This document shows positions 21,102 through 33,334 of a stretch of DNA of 64,000 nt, one piece after another. How positions within the stretch are numbered: the stretch's first letter is position 1; each line of letters starts with the position of its first letter. The stretch is taken from positions 186,001 to 250,000 of the forward strand of contig CATKHK010000028.1 of NCBI GenBank assembly GCA_949751835.1. The letters run 5' to 3'. Origin of the DNA: Blepharisma japonicum (taxonomy: Eukaryota > Ciliophora > Heterotrichea > Heterotrichida > Blepharismidae). The notes beneath the pieces are model-generated. The model was given only the letters and a program-made list of their open reading frames with translations. It made no database searches and was not told the DNA's origin. The translations under genes were made by a program, and so were the position numbers.

Positions 21102-21228
21102 TAAGATTTATGATTAGGAATACGCTAAAAAAATCCCTTATAATAAACTCCATATTATCACACATGATCATAAATTTAATCAATTTAAATTCATAAGAGA
21201 TACGTCAATCTTATTTAATTTTCTAATA
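21102..21228 (+). repeat. 127-bp direct repeat, right copy at gap
   Basis: Identical to 20875-21001 and directly abuts the gap. See the left copy. Confidence 0.9.
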
Positions 21229-21284
21229 ATTCTTATTATAAGTCAAATACTTAAAACATTAATATTATGTTTTATAAAAGTATA

Positions 21285-21536
21285 ATGGTAAATTCAGACC
21301 AAGTTAAAGAAAGGATTCAAAATGCAATTCCTTGTGAAGTCCTTGAAGTTGAAGACACAAGCAGTGGCTGTGGAAGTAGCTTTAAATGTCTGATCGTTTC
21401 TCCTTCATTTATAGGCCAGCCTCTTCTCCAGAGACATCGACTGATTTTCAATCAATTTGAGCAAGAAATGAAAACAGAAATTCATGCTTTTAATCTTTCT
21501 ACTCTAACTCCAGAGCAATATCAATCTCAAAGATAA
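21285..21536 (+). CDS. BOLA2: BolA-like protein, BOLA2 type
   Basis: An 83-residue BolA protein. It has the BOLA2 pattern VEDTSSGCGSSFKCLIVS (Cys in the loop), QPLLQRHRLIFNQF (the iron-sulfur-ligand His) and IHAFNLSTLTPEQY. BOLA2 partners monothiol glutaredoxins in cytosolic Fe-S trafficking. The start at 21285 (MVNSDQVKERI) gives the usual length; an in-frame ATG at 21267 would add six residues with no family match. The gene starts 57 bp after the repeat near the gap. Confidence 0.92.
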   Translation: MVNSDQVKERIQNAIPCEVLEVEDTSSGCGSSFKCLIVSPSFIGQPLLQRHRLIFNQFEQEMKTEIHAFNLSTLTPEQYQSQR

Positions 21537-21761
21537 TTTACCAATCTTAATTGCCTACTATATTGTATTAATGTATATCAATATACGTTTAGGGATAGGA
21601 ATTTCTGAAGTATTACACTAACTCTCTTAGTCATTTAGTCATAAGAAATATGGTCTAGAGTATAATGCAAAGTAATTATATTTTGTTGCAGATATATTTA
21701 AATTAAATGATAATTGACGAGAACATTCCGCTTTTAAACTCCTTTATTAAATATTAATGAA

Positions 21762-22973
21762 TTATTCAATCGAACATGATTCTTCAGTAATATAGAGTCT
21801 AGTATGTGTGGCCATTTGAATTCCATTAAAATCAGTTGCTAATGAAGCAGTATACCCTCCCATAGTGTCAAAAGCAATTTTATCTCCTATCTCAACAATT
21901 GGAAACTCGCATTCTGTAATTTTGTCGTCTCCATCACAAGTTGGCCCATAAAATGCAGAATGAAATTTTGGAGGATCTTCAATATTCCCCAAATATATAG
22001 GAATGGCTTCATTATCTTCAGCTAAGGGTAAATGGCAAAATGTTCCATTGATTCCATCAGATATCACATAATCAATTTTCGTTACTCCATCAAACACTCT
22101 TGTCCTCTTTCCTACAACAGTAAAGCAGCTAGAAACTACTGAAGCAGAAAAATATTTCCCAGGCTCAGCAATAACTGTGATATTTTTCCCTCCAAAAAAT
22201 TCTTCGATGCCATGATTTATATCATTTGCCGCATCTTCAAAGTACTTCTCTGCAAATCCCCCTCCAACGTCTAGCAATTTCATGTCAAATCCATATTCTT
22301 CAGCAATTTTCCATACATCACTTGCTTTTTGTATTGCTTTATAATAAGCATTTGTATTTTTAACAGAATGGCCTACATAAAAGCTGATACCCACAATAGA
22401 AAGTCCAAGCTGGACTGCACATTCTAGAACAGTTCTATATTCGCTTTTTAATACGCCAAATCTTTTATTATATTGTGCATTAGCTTCTTCATCACATCCA
22501 GCAATCCTAAGCACCAATTTTAAGTGTCTAAGCCCAAAATTCGCAATTTTCTGTAGTTCTTCTACACAATCAAAAGTGGTATATTTGACTCCTAAATTAG
22601 AAATAGCCCTTAGTTCAGCTGGAGACTTAAATACTTGAGCACAAATAACATCCGTCTCGAAGTTTATATGTGTGTGCTGTGCTGCTAATTCTAATTCTTT
22701 TCTACTTGCACAGTCGAATCCTACCCCTAAGGAGGCTAGCTTTGAAATAATTTCAGGGTTTGGGTTTGATTTTACTGCGTAATAAGGTCTGACTAATGGA
22801 AGTTTCTGATGTCACCTGTCCAAAAGAAGCCTTAATTTTGGTAAATTATAAAGAGCGACATTAGTGTCTGTGAATTCTCTGTTTTGAAAGATATGATTAA
22901 AAAGATCTTTGGTGGAAGATTCATCGTTAATTTTTAGCTTCCATCCAAGATTGTCTTTAATAACCCTGTCCAT
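21762..22973 (-). CDS. Ornithine decarboxylase-like PLP enzyme (fold type III)
   Basis: A 403-codon frame from ATG at 22971-22973 to TAA, with one TGA-Trp (LDRWHQKLPL). Family marks: RPYYAVKSNPNP (PLP Lys68), GVGFDCASRKELELA, DVGGGFAEK, EPGKYFSASV, FYGPTCDGDD (the catalytic Cys) and DTMGGYTASLATDFNG. ODC makes putrescine from ornithine, the entry to polyamines. Several pocket residues differ: the usual SFHVGSG reads SFYVGHS, EPGRY reads EPGKY, and the YDH motif supplying an ornithine-binding Asp is replaced by LPLAED. It may be a divergent ODC, another basic amino acid decarboxylase, or an inhibitor-like paralogue. Confidence 0.85.
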
Positions 22974-23194
22974 TTTATTCCACAGCTATCATTTTATCCT
23001 GCATAATTTATTTGCAATAATGGATTTCTTTAATAAATTAGATTATGGTATTTTTATAATTTTTAATCATAAATCCTATATAAAACTATTATAATTTTAG
23101 TTTTCCAGGTATAGTTTAAATAATTATTTTAAGTATTTTTTGCTTAGTCAGCTCTTTCCAAAATTGTATAGGTGAGGATTTTTTTTGCATTTTT

Positions 23195-23410
23195 GTGAGT
23201 AAAAAAGATATAATTCCAGAATCTGAAAAAAGTTACAGTTCAACAGAATTTGCATATACCCGAAAATTACGACAGCAATATAAACCTGCATTTTATCCAA
23301 GAGTGTTTAAGAATTTTTATGGGGTATTTGCTATAAAAAATCAATTGAAACGGAAAAAAAGAACTATGCTTTTTTTTGTTTTTAGAATTCACTGCATGGT
23401 AATAATTTGA
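23195..23410 (+). CDS. Small basic ORF of doubtful status
   Basis: A 71-codon open frame ending at TAA (it contains one TGA upstream of none). It starts at GTG with no in-frame ATG nearby, so the 5' end is unclear. It is Lys/Arg/Tyr-rich, with KPAFYPRVFKNFY. KPAFY also occurs in the ORF at 37926-38249 and PRVFK in that at 2294-2503; this could be a small family or chance. Sits 109 bp before the giant surface-protein gene. Confidence 0.22.
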   Translation: MSKKDIIPESEKSYSSTEFAYTRKLRQQYKPAFYPRVFKNFYGVFAIKNQLKRKKRTMLFFVFRIHCMVII

Positions 23411-23519
23411 ATAAATCAAAGTGAATAATTATTACAAAAGGTAAGATTTTGCGTGATTTTTTCATTATACTCCATTTTAATGCAGAAATTCGCTAACTTT
23501 ATTTAGGTTAATAATAAAA

Positions 23520-26500
23520 ATGTTGCATATTCTCGCAATATCAATTTTCTTCTTTGCTTTCCTATCCAAAGCTACTTCTTCAGAAAATAACCAGCAAAAC
23601 TCACAGAATAATGAAGAACTATTGCCTTCTGTAGTCAAAACCTTGCTTTCTAACGGCCCTATTTCCTCAATCACCCAAAGTGAAGAAATTTTTCAAAACT
23701 CTCCAAGGCAGCTTCTTAATTCATGTGGACAAGGATTTTACAATTCTTCAGGGACATGCAATCATTGCGGTGCATTATGTTTGTCCTGTGCTGACACAAC
23801 AGGAATATGCAACGCATGCAATGACCCATTCAAAATGACACTGAACCAAACCGACAACTCTTTATCCTGCCAATGCATCGGAAACCAAATACTAAACCAA
23901 ACTAACTGCACTTGTCCTGAATCTACTTTTTTTAATGGGACAATTTGTGACCATTGTAACCAAACATGTGGAGACTGCAATAATCCTCATAACTGTACTA
24001 GATGTAGAGACCCAATAATGGTATTAACATTAGAAGGAGACTGCATATGCCCAAGCAATGCCTTTATGAACTCAACTTCACAATGCCAGCTATGTCCAAA
24101 TGGAACAATTTTTAATGGGACTGTATGCACTCCTTGTAATAACTGTGGAGAATGTATAGACCCAAAGATGAATAAAACTCAGGATGGATTTTGTGTCTGC
24201 CCTAACAATACATTTTTAAGCCCAGAAGGACATTGTGAAAAATGTGGAGAATTGTGCCATTCGTGCATTGATGCTACTCATTGCTTAGAATGTGGTGGAA
24301 GCTCTATATTAAATAAGACAGCTAACTCAGCAAATTGTCAATGCCCAGACAAAACGTTTTCTAATGGAACTGATTGTGCTCCTTGTAAAAATTGCACCGG
24401 ATGTACAGACCCTATGATGGTTTTGACACTTGAAGGAAGCTGCATTTGCCCGAATGGTACTTTTCTCAACTCAACAGGCCATTGTGACAAGTGTGGACCT
24501 TTATGTGACTCTTGCACAAGCCCTACTCATTGCTTACATTGCGCAGGAAATTCAACACTAAGCCAAAACTCTACTTCAGCTGTCTGCCTTTGTCCAAATG
24601 GAACTTATAATGATGGCTTCAACTGTTGGCCTTGTGATGGATTTTGTGGACACTGTTCTGATGATATAACTTGCCTAAACTGTTCACATCCTCATATGTT
24701 TGTAAATGAATTTAACGTTTGCCAGTGCTTAGAAGGCTTCTTTTGGAACGATACAGATTGCCAACCTTGTGGCAGGAATTGTAAAAATTGTACAAATTCA
24801 ACCACCTGCAATGAATGCATGGACAAGTCAATGCAACTTCTTTCTGATCACCCAGGCTCATGCTCCTGTGGAATTTCTACTTATGATAATGGCACAGATT
24901 GCATCCGTTGTGGGCACTTATGTGGTAATTGTACAAATTCAACTGTATGTTTGTCATGTATTGACTCAAACACTATGAGTTTCAACCAGTCAAACCCTGG
25001 CTCTTGTCAGTGCAATCCTTCAATGGCAGACAACGGTACCTCATGCGAATTCTGTCCTCCTGGAACTTATTTAATTAATAATACCTGCAAAGCTTGTCAA
25101 GATAATGGCTGCGAAGTCTGCTCAGGACAAGGAACAAGCCAATGCACAAAATGTTTTAGTACTCATACACTTAAGGATAAAATATGCACAGCATGCCCTG
25201 TCGGGAATTTTTCAAGTGATGGAATCACATGCATTTCTTGTGAAGATGTAGGGTGCAAAGCTTGCAATGGGACTGGAACTGGGCAATGTTTACAATGCAC
25301 TGAGCCACAAAAGTTTATCTTAAATGGAACTTGTATGGATTGTCCTGATAATTCTTTTCCAAATCTTGATGGAAGAACATGTGGGAGATGCAATGATACA
25401 GACTGCAAAACTTGTCATGATGGAAGACCTGGCCAATGTACTGAATGCTTGACTCTAAATAACTCTATTGTTAATGGCACTTGTCACCCATGCGCTCCAG
25501 GATTCTTTTCAAATGAAAACGGGTTTAATTGCACGAAATGCCAAGATACGAATTGTACAGCATGTGCGGGACCTGGATTAAATAACTGCACACTATGCAA
25601 TAATCCTTATTTCCTCGACCAAAAGAACTGCACTTTATGCCCACAAGGCCAATATTCTGATGGGCTTCAATGCCATAAATGTGAGGATAATAATTGTACC
25701 AAGTGCATAGGAAATGGTACAGAAACTTGCTTAGAATGTGAGGCTAACCTTTATCTAGTTAAAGGCACATGCCAAAGTTGCCCTCCAGGAAATTATTCTG
25801 CTAATGGAAAATGTACTCCATGCGGTCTAGGCTGCGATTTATGTGATAGCAAATCAGTCTGCCGCAACTGCTCTGATCCATTATTAATGATAAACAACGG
25901 AAACGGCACTTGCTCATGTATAAAAGGCTACTTTATGGACAACCTGGGCCACTGTAAACCTTGTCCTGGATTATGCACATCTTGTTCTTCTAACAGTACT
26001 TGTGATAGCTGTGTTCCTACAGCTAACTTAACTGCAAATGGAACATGTGCTTGCAGCGACGGTTCTGGAGTACAAGGAAATAGCACTTGCAGTCAATGTC
26101 CTAATCTCTGTGCCAAATGTTCAGACTCCAAGACCTGTATAAACTGCATGAAAAATTCTCAATTAAATGCAAACAACCAATGCATTTGCTCTCAAGGTTT
26201 CACCCAACTAGGAAACACCTGCATAGCTACCTGTAACAACCTCTGCTCAAATTGTGACCATAATAATGGAAATAGCTGTACTTCATGTATAACAAATGCA
26301 GAGTTAGTCCAAAATACTTGTGCTTGCACAGCCCATTCAGTTTATGATTCTACCTCAAACTCTTGTAAATGCAATGACGGATATACATTAGTTAACAATA
26401 AATGTGTGGTCTGTAAAAACTATTTTGATTCCTCAGACATTACTGATGGCTATTTCAATGACCTTTTCACTAAAGTTACTGTAGTTTTTGCTTCAGCTAT

Positions 26501-29500
26501 AGACACCTCTTTAGACTCGTCATGCTCTTTGACTGTAAATGCTACAAGTTTGATGAAATTGGGGAGAAATCCACAGTGCTCATGGGATGGAAATTACAAT
26601 TTAGTCATATCGCTTGGAGACCGCTATACTTTAAGAAATGAGACGCTGTTTTTGGATGGTACTTATATAGTCAAGAAGTTTGGGACTTGCAGCTATAATT
26701 ATAATCCTCTCAGGGCACCACTAAGACAAACATCAAATCCTAACCCTGGAGCAATTATGATGGGCCCTCAATACTTCTCACTCGCTTGTGGGACTCGAGA
26801 TTTAATGTATTCTGGCGACCGCTCAACAGGATCTCTTAATAACCAAATGAACTATACCTGGTCAGCTGTCGCATCACCCTCAAATGCTGCATTAGCAAAA
26901 TATGTTTCTTTGCAAAATACTTCATCTATTACTATTCCAAGAAGCTATTTCAGTGCTTCTACTAATACAACCTTAAATGTGACCATGACAATTTCAAACT
27001 CTTTTAATTTCACCAATTCATCTTCTATAGTAACTTTTATTACTTCAACGCCTTCACTAAGCGTGAATATAGATATAGGAAATTCAGACTCCATGAAATC
27101 GTCAGATTCTAGGGTGTATACAGCTTCTGTGAACTCTTTATGTGATAATAGTACATCTTCTATAAGCTGGTCATGGGTGTATAGCCCTATAAATGGTACA
27201 ATTGCAATAGATTCAGCTTCTATTCTTAGCAGAGCTAAGCAGCCAAACAAACTTGTAATAGATAAAAACATGCTGCCAAGTGGGTATTCATATCCGTTTA
27301 CAGCTATTGCAACAAGCACAAATCCACAAGGACAAACCATAACTGGGAATGCAACCATTGTAGTCAGCACCAGCTCTTCAAATTTAGTAGTTACTATTAG
27401 CAGGCCTGGAGGAAGCATCCCTCCAAACCAAGATTTAGTCATAAATGGCGACAAGTCTTTTGATCCTGATGACAAGAATTCTGCATTAAACTTTACTTGG
27501 AGCTGCAAATATACTTTAAATAGCACATCTTGCTTGGGAAGAGACAACAAAGATTTAGTTTCAGGCCAAAACGTCTCATCATTACAAATACCAGCCCAAA
27601 GACTTATTCCTGGAGCCAGCTATGACTTGACACTTCTGGTTAGCAAAGGTGCAAGAAATGCATCTGCTACTATCACTGTAGAGGTTTTAAAGGCAAACAC
27701 AGACACTTCAGTGTCCATTAGCATGTCATCAACTAAAATAACAGCCAGATATCAGTTTACAGCAGATGCTAATGTTCAAGCGAACTCTTCATCTACTCTT
27801 GAATGGTCGTGCGCAAACCCTCCACTTACCATCAGTCCTAATAATCTGTCTAAGCTAACTATTCCTGCAAACACATTAACACCGGGCCAAACCTATCAAT
27901 TCCAACTAAAAATCACTGATCCTGCAGGAGTTCCTTATACAGTATACTATCCAGTTGAAGTAAACCAAGGAGCATCATGCACTGGCTCTCTAAGTATAAG
28001 TCCATCTACAGGGACAGCTTTGGTTACAAGCTTTACAATTTCTATATCAGGATGTACAGATTTGGATGGTGAAGACTTACCACTTATATACACATATAAC
28101 TTGAACCAAAATTCCATTAATTATGTGCTTGCCAGCAACCAAGATAATAGCTATTCAACTTTCTTGATGCCTGGAAGTAATAATGTGAGTGTAACCGTAT
28201 GTGATCAATATGATGACTGCTCAATATATTATCAAGTAATTCAAGTTGATAATTATACAGCTACTACTGGAAGAAGATTAGATGATAGCGCACTTATGGA
28301 TATATATTCACAAAATACTTTGAATTCTGATAGCATTCCTTCTATGATTTCAATTATATCATCAGCGACTACTATTAATAGCACATTATTTGAAAAAATG
28401 TGGAGTGATTTGCAAAGTTATATCAGCTCTCAGAATTCAATCGACAATAACATTTTTATTAGTGTCATCTCTTCTATTCAAGCTTTAGCCACAAAACAAT
28501 CTCATATGAACTCTACTCACTATGAGCAGATCTTCACTCAGGCTAGCCAAATTATGACAAATAACTCATTGCCAGTCATTGTTGATGCTTCATCAATACT
28601 AAACATTTTAGTATCTATTAATGATGCCTATTTAAATCTGGCTAAAAATCTCACAGCTACTCAAAGCAGCACCAACACTACATCAAATCACAATTTAAGA
28701 GCACTTAAAAATTCTACTCCTCCTACCAGCCAGAATTCTACAGCTAACGCTACTTATGAATCTTATATTATCAACTCGAACAATTTCCTATCAAATTTCA
28801 CTGTCTATTGTACTCAAAATGACATGCCTGGTCAAAATTCGCTTCCTAACTCTACAGTCAGCAACCAAACTTCTACCTATAAATCAAGATACTTTGCTGG
28901 AGACTTAGCAAACCAGACCTTACAATATGGGGCTACAAATATCACTATGCCTGCAAGTTTACCATTTAACTCAACTGATATTGTGAATTTACGAGTTAAT
29001 TTATATAATAACACAGATGACTACTCAAGTGTACTGGATATAAGCTACGGAAAAAGCGGTAATTATTCTGATTTTGTGTATTCTCAGTATAATGAAACCT
29101 ATGCAACCTTTAATAATGCAAACCACACAGTAAATGTTACTGTTCCTTATAATAAAAATGCCACAAATGGGTGGGCTTGTGTCTATTTCAATGAAACAAC
29201 TAATACTTGACTGACAAATGGATGCCAAGTTGTCTCAGTCGAGAATGGATATGCAACATTGGCTTTAAGCCACTTTTCGATGTTCAAACTTACAGACTCC
29301 TCAAAAGTTATCGTCCCTCCATTATCTCCAGATTCATCAGACGATTCATCATGTGGAACTAATTTAGCGCCTGTTTATATATTAGTGGTAGGGATTTTCT
29401 TAGCACTGATTATTTGGCCAGCTCCAATTCTATTAGATGCATATTCTAAATCCTTAACTCGAGGAACCCAAAAAATCACTCCTATAAGCGTGAGTCCTAA

Positions 29501-30203
29501 AGGAGAACTCAGCCAAACAGAAGAATATAAAAGCGGCGAAGAAGGTTCTAAAAATAATATTGACAAGAATTCTATGAATCTCTCAGGCATAATAGGAGAT
29601 AGTATATTAATTGATAGACAGCAAGATATTGACCCTAACACCAATAAACCAATTGAATTTGACCCAGATACCTTCAAAAATTCTATAGACCAAAAATCAA
29701 AATGGGAAACTCTTATTGAGGGCCACTTAACTGCTGGATTATTCATATACAAGAAGAACCATGCAAGGTTCTGGAGACTATTTACTTGGGAAGTTGTTAT
29801 ATTCTTTGAGTTACTTCTTGAAGGACTGCTGTTCTCTGGGTTTGAAAGCACTGATAATGGAGTAGGAAAGGGCTCACAAAGCTTATTTGATGATTATAAG
29901 GGAACTTATTTCGGATATACTGTGTTTGCATTAGTAATTGCAATGCCAATAGAAATCTATTTATCGATATGTTTAAGCTTTGATAGAAGCGCAATGCCAA
30001 AGATTTTCTATTCTGCATTGGCTTTGGGAGCTCTTGTAATTATGGGATCTATTGCAGGAGTTTTTGCATTGAGTTTCAAGTTTTGTAGCGAGTGGAGCGG
30101 ATACTGGGCTATATCCTTCTTATGGGGAATTTTGCTAGAAGTTTTTGTGATGCAGACCATTTATATGGGGGGAAGGTATGTATTCCTTCATTATTTTAAG
30201 TAA
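23520..30203 (+). CDS. Giant Cys-rich surface protein with REJ-like, GPS-like and five TM regions
   Basis: A 2227-codon frame joined across TGA-Trp at 29208. Residues 1-21 are a signal peptide (MLHILAISIFFFAFL). Residues about 65-980 are furin/EGF-like Cys-rich repeats (CxxC, NGTxCxxC) dense in N-glycosylation sequons. About 1085-1480 resemble PKD/REJ Ig-like modules (SGDRSTGSL, INGDKSFDPDD, LTLLVSKGARNAS); a PKD-like stretch starts near 1486. A stalk leads to a GPS-like motif at 1885-1920 (GWACVYFN...TWLTNGC...LSHFS), with predicted cleavage F1919/S1920. Five hydrophobic spans follow (first at 1951-1975). There is no PLAT domain and no channel-like TM6-11. The architecture is like the front part of polycystin-1/PKDREJ. 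Inference: an autoprocessed surface receptor. Confidence 0.88.
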
Positions 30204-30399
30204 GATGGGTCATTAATTTGATATATATGATGCGATTTAAAAAATTCTAATAATTCTAAGTTTGATTGCTTTGGGCTGATACCTATTTCTTTTGGTTTTC
30301 TTAGTGGTAAAATAAATTAAAAAATCTTTATAAGAGAAAGTGAGTATCTTGAGATATATTTATAAGATTTTATTTATCTTGGCAATTGATAATTTATAA

Positions 30400-31053
30400 T
30401 TAATACTTTTTACCTTTAGGTTTCTTTCTCGCAACTCCCGCATTTAGAGATCTCACTTTTTTAATGATGAAAATCACTGCAAAAAATAAAAAGACTCCTC
30501 CAATCACTCCTAAGTAGTAATTAGTTGTGCTTGAAACAATTGGAAATTGTGGCTGCGGCACGGGGGTCTCCATCGGTTCATATATCATATAAGGTGATGG
30601 TGGAAGTTCATCAGGAGGCATGCTATATTCTTTTTCTATTTTATCAAGCAACTCTACTTGGCTTGGAGTCAATTCAATACTGGAACTTTCATTTAGAAAT
30701 TGTGTTCTATCAATTTTTACCATGGATTTAATAAAAGGCTGACTTAAATCGATTGTTTGATCTGTGATTAATTCTTCAGCATCTTTTCAAGATATTTTTT
30801 GATTGCAGTTATAAAGGATATCTGCAAGGATTTTCCTTTTAGTAAGATCTGGATCATGCTTTGTTGAGAAAAGAATGTCTTGAATTTCATTTGGCTCTTG
30901 TATCAATTTTGCACGGCAAAGTAATAAGCATGCAATTCAACGTGAGCGTTTTTGAGCTTGAGCGTTTTCTTCTATCCCATCAGGGAAATCATAAGGTCTT
31001 TTGATTTCTATGCTTAAAGCAAAAGTAATTAAAATTGCAATTACTAATTTCAT
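30400..31053 (-). CDS. Secretory type I membrane protein, unknown
   Basis: A 217-codon frame from ATG at 31051-31053 to TAA, with two TGA-Trp codons (KRSRWIACLLL, KISWKDAEEL). Residues 1-15 are a signal peptide (MKLVIAILITFALS). A lumenal part carries two or three Cys (ACLLLCRAK, LYNCNQK) and a Pro-rich stretch (PPDELPPSPYM...ETPVPQPQFP). One membrane span near 178-197 (LGVIGGVFLFFAVIFIIKKV) precedes a short basic cytosolic tail ending KKPKGKKY. Lys-rich C-terminal ends can be ER-retrieval signals; that is inference. No family recognised. Confidence 0.75.
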
Positions 31054-31195
31054 TATATTAGAACTCCAAAAGATTAAATAAGTAGCGCTTTATATAAATT
31101 CTATTGTCTTTAAAATATCGCTTATATTATTAATTTGGCTTATAAGAGATTTTCACCTTCTTTGACTTCTCACTAATCATCCATTATAAATTGCA

Positions 31196-31615
31196 ATGGT
31201 AAGCGTCTCCTCTGACCTTCTCTGGGAACTCTTAAGAAACAACAACAAATATCTTATTCGTCGCCAAAACACTGATTTCTCAACTGACCCTTATAATCTT
31301 GTCAACATTCACAGCCAGAAATTCGCAGGAATCGCAAGCACAAGTGCAATTGGTGTCGCAACCAGAAAGAAAGGCGAGCCAGTCATACTCAAAGCTAAAA
31401 AACTCAGAAAATATGGACTTAAAGGTAAAACCCAGCATGAAGAAAAAATCACAGTTAAGAAAGCAGGATATTCTGGAAAAGCAAAATCCACAATTGTCTC
31501 TTTGGTTGAAAACAGAAACCCAAGTTTAGCCAAAGCTGCTTCTGAAAGGATGCTAAAGCTTCACAGAAGTGAGCAGCCAAAGAAAACAATTACACGTAGA
31601 AACAGAAAAGCTTAA
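31196..31615 (+). CDS. RPL28: 60S ribosomal protein eL28
   Basis: A 139-residue basic protein. The N-terminus LLWELLRNNNKYLIRRQNTD aligns with the eL28 start, followed by FSTDPYNLVNIHSQKFAGIA and the C-terminal AASERMLKLHRSEQPKK, all in family order and at family length. Component of the large ribosomal subunit. Start ATG at 31196 directly follows a short AT-rich leader. Convergent with a coiled-coil gene, 61 bp apart. Confidence 0.93.
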   Translation: MVSVSSDLLWELLRNNNKYLIRRQNTDFSTDPYNLVNIHSQKFAGIASTSAIGVATRKKGEPVILKAKKLRKYGLKGKTQHEEKITVKKAGYSGKAKSTIVSLVENRNPSLAKAASERMLKLHRSEQPKKTITRRNRKA

Positions 31616-31676
31616 TTATTTATAAGCAATTCATTTTCAAATATAATGAATTAATATTATGCAGCTGCCGAATTAA

Positions 31677-33167
31677 TTAAGGCTGGAGTAATGCGCCTCA
31701 AGATATTTGCTTTTCCATAACCGATCTCCTTGAGTTATTTGGAAGGAAAAGCTCTATATACGCTCCTTCTTTCGCTTTTTTATCTTCATCTGGAAGGCCA
31801 GGAGATGGCGATTCCCCCCTAAAAGATCTTAAAATTGATTTTCTTGATTTTTTATGAGGGAGATTTCTGTTTTTTCAATCAACAATCTGAGAATGCAGCA
31901 TTCCAATTTTTTCAACTGTTGTATGACCCTCAGGGAAATTTCCTCCAATTTCTCTGAATACAGGCTCTAAGCTTGGCCTTGGAGTCAATTCTTCAAATCC
32001 TGCAGCTGCTCTTACAGAAAGTTCTGATTTTTCTTTCAAAAGTTGAGAAATCCTTCTTTCAAGCTCATCATTTGACTCATAGGATTGCTTTAACTTATAC
32101 ACGATTGTGGAATACCCTCCACTGACTTTTTCACATTTATCTTTAAGCTTTTCGTAGTCAGCATTTGCGACTCTCACTTGTTCTCTTAATACAACATTAG
32201 CTTGGCTCAATTTTTTGAGCTCATCATTTATATCACTATTTAAAAATTCTGCATCTTTTAGTGCCTTCTTGCATGTTTTTAATTTTGAGTCAAGTTCACT
32301 ATTTTTGGATAGAGCAATTTTAAGCTCTCTCATTTTCCTGTCAAAATCATCATTTAGCTGTTTGTACTCGTCAGCTAGATCTATATTTCCTTCTAATTTC
32401 CCATCACTCTTTCTTTGCAATTCATTAATTTTTTGATTTAAGGAAATAACTTCATCGAAATTTTTCTTTTTAATTTCTTCAATATCTTTATGATATTGAT
32501 TTTCTTTTTCTATATAACCATCATTTATCTCATTCAAAATATCATATAAATAGGAATAAGGTATGTATCCATCTAAATCACTAAGTGCATCTGTATGTTT
32601 TTCATATACTATTTCTAGTAGCGCAGGTTTAACCTGATCTTTAACTGCAAAAACAGCTTTTTTGATTTCATCAACTATGTATTTCATTTCTGTTTGATAT
32701 TTTCCTTCTTCATTCGATAAGATTTCTAACGTTTTTAGTAGCAGTTTTAGCCTATTAATAGATTGGCTTGTATCGTACTGTTTTTGAGATGCGATAAGTT
32801 CTCTTAAAGCCTCTATAATATCAGCTTTTGTCTTTATAGAGGGAGAGTTGAAGTGATGATATTTAAATTCAGGCTCGGCAATCCGAAATAAACGAACTGA
32901 ATTTAATGGAGTTTGGTTTCGATGTGGCAGCCAGTGATCCAGGGCTGTAGATGATTGTTGAGATATGTCATTATGATCAAGTAAAGTCGCATATTTTTGA
33001 AATTTTAATTTGTTTAGCGCAGATCTTTCCGTCATTGCATGGGAAGCTCGAGGTGATGATATAGCACTTGTACATTTTAATGTGTCTTTTCCCGTACCTG
33101 CATTTTTAATTTGATCTCGTAGATTCGGTAATATCGGTGAAATTTTACTATGCCTATGACTATCCAT
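31677..33167 (-). CDS. Coiled-coil protein, unknown
   Basis: A 496-codon frame extended across TGA-Trp at 31875 and near the end (KQISWGALLQP) to TAA at 31677. A disordered head (residues 1-110) holds SPRASHAMTERSALNK. Residues 115-215 are helical; coiled coil spans about 220-395 with heptads (ELKKLSQANVVLREQVRVAN). The tail is basic and Ser-rich (KKSRKSILRSFRGESPSPG), possibly a phosphorylated site. Likely cytoskeletal or basal-body-linked by composition only; no family is recognised. Confidence 0.78.
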
Positions 33168-33220
33168 TTATTTTTAGATATGTATATTATTTTCAAAATT
33201 TTTGCATTTATTGAGATTAT

Positions 33221-33328
33221 TTATTTATATTTCAGATTAACTGTTAAAAAGACTTTTTCATTATATTTAAGAATTAATTTCTTTATAAGAAATTTAATTA
33301 AGACTAGTATTTTTATGCCTCAATAATT
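33221..33328 (-). pseudogene. 3' fragment related to the small ORF at 37926-38249
   Basis: This stretch aligns with 37926-38036 with shared blocks such as AGTATTTTTATGCCTCAATAA versus AGTATTTTTATGTCTCAATAA. On the minus strand it translates to a tail resembling that ORF's (YWGIKIL versus YWDIKIL, NEK in both, same stop), but it is preceded by TAA and has no start. It looks like a truncated copy lying between two genes. Confidence 0.5.
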
Positions 33329-33334
33329 TTCTTA

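Larger units (their letters stand above)
20605..21266. other. Intergenic region with gap and possible hairpin
   Basis: No gene seen. At 20826-20837 lies GGCC-CTTA-GGCC, and at 20846-20865 a 7-bp perfect stem CAATCAT/ATGATTG with a 6-nt loop. The sequence contains a 100-N gap flanked by identical 127-bp copies (listed separately). Confidence 0.6.

Noticed and set aside
20953-21183. ORF spanning the N gap
   Set aside because: Its frame runs through unknown bases and duplicated contig ends; no coding support.
26945-27550. 201-codon minus-strand ORF
   Set aside because: Antisense to the REJ-like part of the giant surface protein; hydrophobic low-complexity translation without features.
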